From assembly GCF_031884435.1 (NCBI RefSeq), contig NZ_CP134779.1, positions 682,001 through 746,000 of the forward strand: a stretch of 64,000 nt of DNA, written 5' to 3'. The translations under genes were made by a program, and so were the position numbers. Under the pieces are notes generated by a model. The model made no database searches. It saw nothing but the letters and a program-made list of their open reading frames with translations, and was not told where the DNA came from. The number at the start of each line of letters is the position of its first letter. Within the stretch, counting starts at the first letter, position 1. Below, piece after piece: positions 55,101-61,100 of the stretch. The stretch comes from Bosea sp. 685 (GTDB lineage Bacteria; Pseudomonadota; Alphaproteobacteria; Rhizobiales; Beijerinckiaceae).

Positions 55101-58100
55101 ATCGTCACCGACGAGGTTCCGGTTCCGCTGACGCTGGCGCCGCTCGATCCGGCCGTCACAGCGAGCGTGCCCTCGCCGACAGACAGGGTCACGGTCTCGA
55201 TCGCGCTGCCGCCATCGACGTCGCCAACTGTCAGGCCCTTGGTCTTGAGATTGAGCGTGGTCTGCTCGGTGGCGCTGAAGGGCGAGCCCGGAATCGTCGC
55301 GGTCGGGGCGTCGTTCACGGCGGCGATGAAGATCGTTGCCGTATCGATCGCCGTCAGGTTGCCGCTATCCTTCACCGAGAAGGTCAGCGTCGTGTGGCTG
55401 GCCGGCGTATCCAGATTGTCGATATAGCTGACCGTGCTGGAGGCGTCGGTGTTCAGCAGGGCATTGATCTGTGCCAGCGTGCCGGTGATGGTCACCGTCG
55501 CGGTGCCGCTATTGGTGACGGTCGCGCCGCTGCCGCCCGCGGTGATGGTGAGCACGCCTTCGCCGACCGAGAGCGTCGCCGTCTCGATCGTGTTGCCGCC
55601 ATCGACATCGGCGGCGGACAGGCCGGTGTTCTTCAGCGACAGCGCCGTCTGCTCGGTCGCGTTATAGCTGGTGAGCGCGATCGCATCGGTCGGCGCCTGA
55701 TTGCCGGATACGACGAACACCCCGGTCGGATAGTCGTAAGGCGAGGCCGCCGTGCCGAAATCCCCGCTCGGATCGCCGCCTGGCTGCAGCCCCAGCGCGA
55801 TCGACGAAGCATAGGTCAGCGTCTTGCCGTCGGCGCTTACCGTATAGGCTTCGACCTTCTGGCTGACATAGTTCGTGAACAGGAACTGGTTCGTCGTGGT
55901 GCTGAACGTCATGCGGTCGAGGCTGGCGCTATTGGCTCCGCCGGAAATCGTAACGAGCGAAGGCGCCGCGCCGCCATTGGCGCTGAACTCATACATTTTC
56001 TGGCCGGTGGGGGAGCCGTTCACGACCGGGGACACAAACGTATAGATGTTGTTGTTATTCGGATCATAGGTGAGGTCGTAGGCGAAAGTGCCGGTATAGG
56101 TATGGTAGTCGAACACCGGCAGCCAGTTCGCTGGCGTCAGCGCCGTGACCGCATGCGTTGCAAGGTTCAGCGAATAATATTGGAACGTGCCGGTCCAGGT
56201 GGTGTAGGTCACCGCCTCGAAATAGAGCATGCCGTTGACCGGTTGCTGCGCCATGTATCCGGTCTGGGTGCCGGTCCTGGTATCGGTATAGGTCGGATCA
56301 TAGGTGAGCACCGCGGTCTTGTTGCTGAGCGCGCCGGTCGTCGTGTTGTAGGTGAAGCTGAAGATGCCGTTATTCGCCGCCAGGCCCGTCGCCTCGTAAT
56401 TGGCGTTCTGGGAGATGTAGAGCGTATGGGTGGCTGCATCGATCGCCACGTCCATAATGGCAGCGCCATTGCGCCAATCGCCGTCCGGGTTGGTGTAGAC
56501 CAGCACCGGCGCGGCTGAACTGTTGAGATGCCCGACGAAAATGCTGCCGCTGTCGTTCGTGCCTGAGGCCGTGGCTTTGATGAAATAGAGGCCGCTTGCC
56601 ACATCGACGACGATGTTCGACGGGTTCGTGATCGGCGATGGCAGCGCGTTGACGAGCCCGGTATCCTGGAAAATCGTTGCGAGGTTGGTACCGTCCAGAT
56701 TGACGGATTTGATGCTCGTATCCGCGACGATGCGCTGCGCATTGGCGGCGTTGCCGGAGTTCGTGTTTCCGTTTCCGGTCGTCGAGACGTAGATCTGATC
56801 GGAGGATGGCGTTCCCGATACGATCGCCGTCACCGAGAGGGTGACGGTCGTGACCGAGGACTGGGCCGAGCCGTCGCTCGCCCTATAGGTGAAGGAATCG
56901 GTGCCAGTATAGCCGGTCGTCGGCGTGTAGACGAAGGAGCCGTTGGCGTTGAGCGTCAGCGAGCCATGCGCAACACTGGCGACGAGCGCCGCGGTCAGCG
57001 TGCTGCCCTCGGCGTCGCTATCGTTGGAGAGCACGCCGCCGGCTGCGGGGGCGGTCAGGGCCGTATTGAGGCTGGTGGTGTAGCTATCGGCGACCGCGAC
57101 CGGCGCAGTGTTGACGCCGGTGATGCTGATCGTCGCATTGGCGCTTGCGATCAGAGCGCCGCCGCCGCTATTGCCGCCATCGTTGATCGACAGCGTCAGC
57201 ACCGTATTCGCGCTCGGGTTCACCGTGTTGTCGATATAGGAGACCGTGCTCGTCGCGTCGGAGGCCAGCAGCGCGTTGATCTGCGCCAACGTGCCGGTGA
57301 TGGTGACCGTCGAGGTGCCGCTATTGGTGACCGTCGCGCCGCTGCCGCCCGCGGTGACGGTCAGCACGCCTTCGCCGACCGACAAGGTCACGGTTTCGAT
57401 GCCGCTATTGCCATCTATATCGCTGACCGCAAGCCCGCTATTCTTCAGGTTGAGGCTGGATCCCTCCGTTGCGCTGTAGCTCGGCAGGATGGTCGCGACC
57501 GGCGCGTCGTTGACCGGCGTGAGGGTTATCACCGCCGTATCGGTGGCGGTCCTGGCGCCGCCGGAACCGGTATTGCCGCCATCGTTGATCGCCAGGGTCA
57601 GCGTCGCGCTCGCCGCAGGGTTGCGGTTGGTGTCGATGTAGCTGACCGTGCTGCTGCCGTCCGAGGACAGCAGCGCGTTGATCTGCGCCAGCGTGCCGGT
57701 GATCGTCACGGAGGACGTGCCGCTATTGGTGACTGTCGCGCCGCTGCCGCCGGCAGTGACGGTGAGCGTTCCTTCCGTCACCGACAGGGTCACGGTTTCG
57801 ATGCCAGTGCCGCCGTCGATGTCGCTGACCGAGAGGCCGGTGGTCTTCAGATTGAGCACGCTCCGCTCGGTGGCGGCATAGGTCGCGGGCGTGATCGTCG
57901 CGACCGGCGCGTCGTTGACCGCCGCGATGTCGATGGTCGATGTCGCGGATGCGGAGAGATCGCCGCCGCCGGTGCTGCCATTGTCGTGGACCGTCAGGGT
58001 CAGCGTCGTCGAGGCGCTCGGCGTGTCGGTGTTGTCGTTGTAGAGGACCGTGCCGGTGCTGGTGTTCAAGAGCGCGTTGATCTGCGCGATCGTGCCGGAG

Positions 58101-61100
58101 AAGCTGACCGAGCCGGTGCCGTTGCCGGAGATGCCGGTGACGCCGCTATTGCCGGCGGTGATCGTGATGATGCCTTCGCCGACCGACAGCGTCGCGGTCT
58201 CGATGCCGCTATTGCCGTCGACATCGCTGACGGAGAGGCCGGTATTGCGCAGGCTAAGATTGACCTGTTCGGTCGCGGCGTAATGCGCGCCCGGGCTGGT
58301 AGTGACAGGCGCGTCATTGGTCGGCGTGATGGTGATGGTCGCGGTATCGCTGCCCGTCAGCGCGCCGCCCGTGCCGGTATTGCCCTGATCGTTGACCAGC
58401 AAGGTCAGCGTCGTGCTGGCGGCCGGATTATCGGCGTTGTCGATATAGGACAGATCGCTGGTGCCACCGATGCCAAGCAAGGCGTTGAGCTGCGCCAGCG
58501 TGCCGTCGACGATGACCGAGGAGGAGCCATTGCCGGAGACGATGGTGACGCCGCTATCGCCGGCGGTGACGGTGAGCGTGCCTTCGCCGACCGTCAGCGT
58601 GATCCGCCCGACGCCGCCGGCGCCGTCGATATCGCTGACCGCAAGCCCGGTTCCCTTGAGCGTCAGGGGCAGCTGTTCGGTGGCTGCATAGGTCGTGGGC
58701 GTGATCGTCGCGACCGGCGCGTCGTTCACCGCCGCGATGTCGATGGTTGATGTCGCGGATGCGGAGAGATCGCCGCCTCCGGTGCTGCCATTGTCGTGGA
58801 TCGTCAGGGTCAGCGTCGTCGAGGCGCTCGGCGTGTCGGTGTTGTCGTTGTAGAGGATCGTGCCGGTGCTGGTGTTCAAGAGCGCGTTGATTTGCGCGAT
58901 CGTGCCGGAGAAGCTGACCGAGCCGGTGCCGTTGCCGGAGATGCCAGTGATGCCGCTATTGCCGGCGGTGATGGTGATGTTGCCTTCGCCGACCGACAGC
59001 GTCGCGGTCTCGACGCCATTATTGCCGTCGACATCGCTGACCGAGAGACCGGTGTTGCGCAGGCTGAGATTGACCTGCTCGGTCGCAGCGTAATGCGCGC
59101 CAGGGCTGGTAGCGACAGGCCCGTCATTGGTCGGCGTGAGATGAATCGTCGAGGTCGCGGCGATGCTGGCATGGTTCGCGGTCTGTCCGTCATCCACGAC
59201 GACGGAGATGCTGCGGTCGGTGACGTTGGGGTTCGACGAGGTATCGGAATAGGCCACGGCCTGCAGCGCGGCCTGCCATTGCGCGAAGCTCGCGCCGGCG
59301 GCCGAAGTCAGGGTCAGCGCGCCTCCTGTGAAAGTGCCGGCGACGATGTCGCCGGTATTGGCATTGGCGGTGAAGGCGAGCAGGTCCTCGCCCGCCTGGA
59401 CATTCGTGATCGTGATCGTGGCGGATTTCAGCAGCGTGGTGTCGGGATCGGTGATGGAGACATTGGCCCCCACGATCGCGACCGACGGGCTCTTTTCGGT
59501 GAAGCTCGCGCTGGTGCCGGTGCCGGCGGCCGTGCTGTCGAGATCGATCACGGGCGGAAGATTCTGGATCAGCCCGATATCGAGCGTGTTGTTGGTGTCG
59601 TTGCCGGTGCCCGCGGTCGGCTCGTTGTTATAGGAGAGCGTGATCGCCTTGGTGGTGACCGCGCCGCCCGTGATCGGCTGGCCGTCATTGTCGTTGTCGA
59701 CATTGCCGTTGGGATCGGTGGCGACGCTGGACGATGCGGTGTTGTAAGTCGCAAGCGCGTGGCCGGCGGTGAAATTGCTGGCGTCGACCTGGACGATGTA
59801 ATCGCCTGGTGCGAGACCGTTGAAGGCATAGAGCCCGCCGCCCGCGGTTGTCGTCGTCGCGATCGTGGTGTCGCCGGCGTCGAGGATGCCGTTATGATTG
59901 GTGTCGTCGAACAGGCTGAGCGTCACGCCGTTGATGCCACTGTCGCCCGCATCGAAGACGCCATTGTTGTTGGCGTCGGTGTAGACGAGATTGCCGAGCG
60001 AGAGCGAATCCAGCGTCGTCGTCACCGTGTTGGTGCCGACGTTCGAGAAGCCGGTCCCGGACACGGTGCCGGTGTTCACGGGATTGACGATGAGCCTGTC
60101 GCTCTGCGCATCGACCGTGGACTGGTAGGTGATGGTGACCGACTTGCCGCTCGGCAAGGCTCCGATGGCGATCGGGCCGAGCAGGAAATCCACCGAGGCG
60201 ATCGCGCCTGGCGTGGCGCCATCGGCTTCGCCCGCTATCGGCGCACGGCGCTCGCCGGGAACCAGGTAGCCATACATCAGGCTGTCGCGACTGGCCGCGC
60301 CATAGCTGTCACTGAGGCCAAGTTCATGACCGAGCTCGTGCTCGACGGTGGTCAGGAGATCGATCTTGCCGGCCGGCGCGAGGTTCGGGTTGGTCTGCTC
60401 GCGTGTCGCGCTCAACAGATTGGGGAATTCGGCGCTGTCGCCCGGCGTCGTATCGACGAACCAGCCGACACCGGCGGCGTTGTCGTCGAGGGTGACATGG
60501 CCGTTGCTCGCCTGTCCTAGCGTGACGCCGCCGAGATCGGCGATGGAGAAGCTGACGCTGTGCAGATAGGCGATCTGTTCGGCTGTGAGGCCGGTGGCCT
60601 CCCATGCCGCGATGGCGGCGGCGACGGTGGAGTCGAGTTGGGCTTGAGTCAGCGGGCCGTCGGCTGCCGGTGTGGATGTCGCACCGGTATCGGCGGGCGC
60701 GGATGTGTCGGGCGTCGTCGTATCCGCAGGCGCAGCCTGCACCCCGCCCGGGGCGGCGAGCAGGGGCAATGGATTGGTTGTCGGTAGCGGCGCTGCGCCT
60801 TGACCGAACAGCACTGTGCCACTGATGCTGAATTTGGTCGGATCGGTGGAGTTGTTGGCGTTATCCAGCTCCGTCGCCGTATTGCCGGCTGTCGCTACGT
60901 TCTGAGTTAGCTTTACTGTACCAAACGACTCCTTGATTCGAACGAATTGTCCGTTACCGGCTTGTCCGGCTATATTAGAGAAGTGATTGTTGGAAATATT
61001 GGCAAAGATCGTCGGGAATGGCCCTGCCCCGGGCGGGTTGGCGATATCTGTTACTTGATTGTCCTGAATGGTGATGGCGCGGCTGCCATTAATATGCTGG

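Noticed and set aside
51410..56518. Long plus-strand open frames (628 and 737 codons) opposite the giant gene
   Set aside because: They are antisense shadows of repetitive, GC-rich codons; the translations are Arg/Gly/Asp-rich and mirror the cadherin periodicity, with no known domain.
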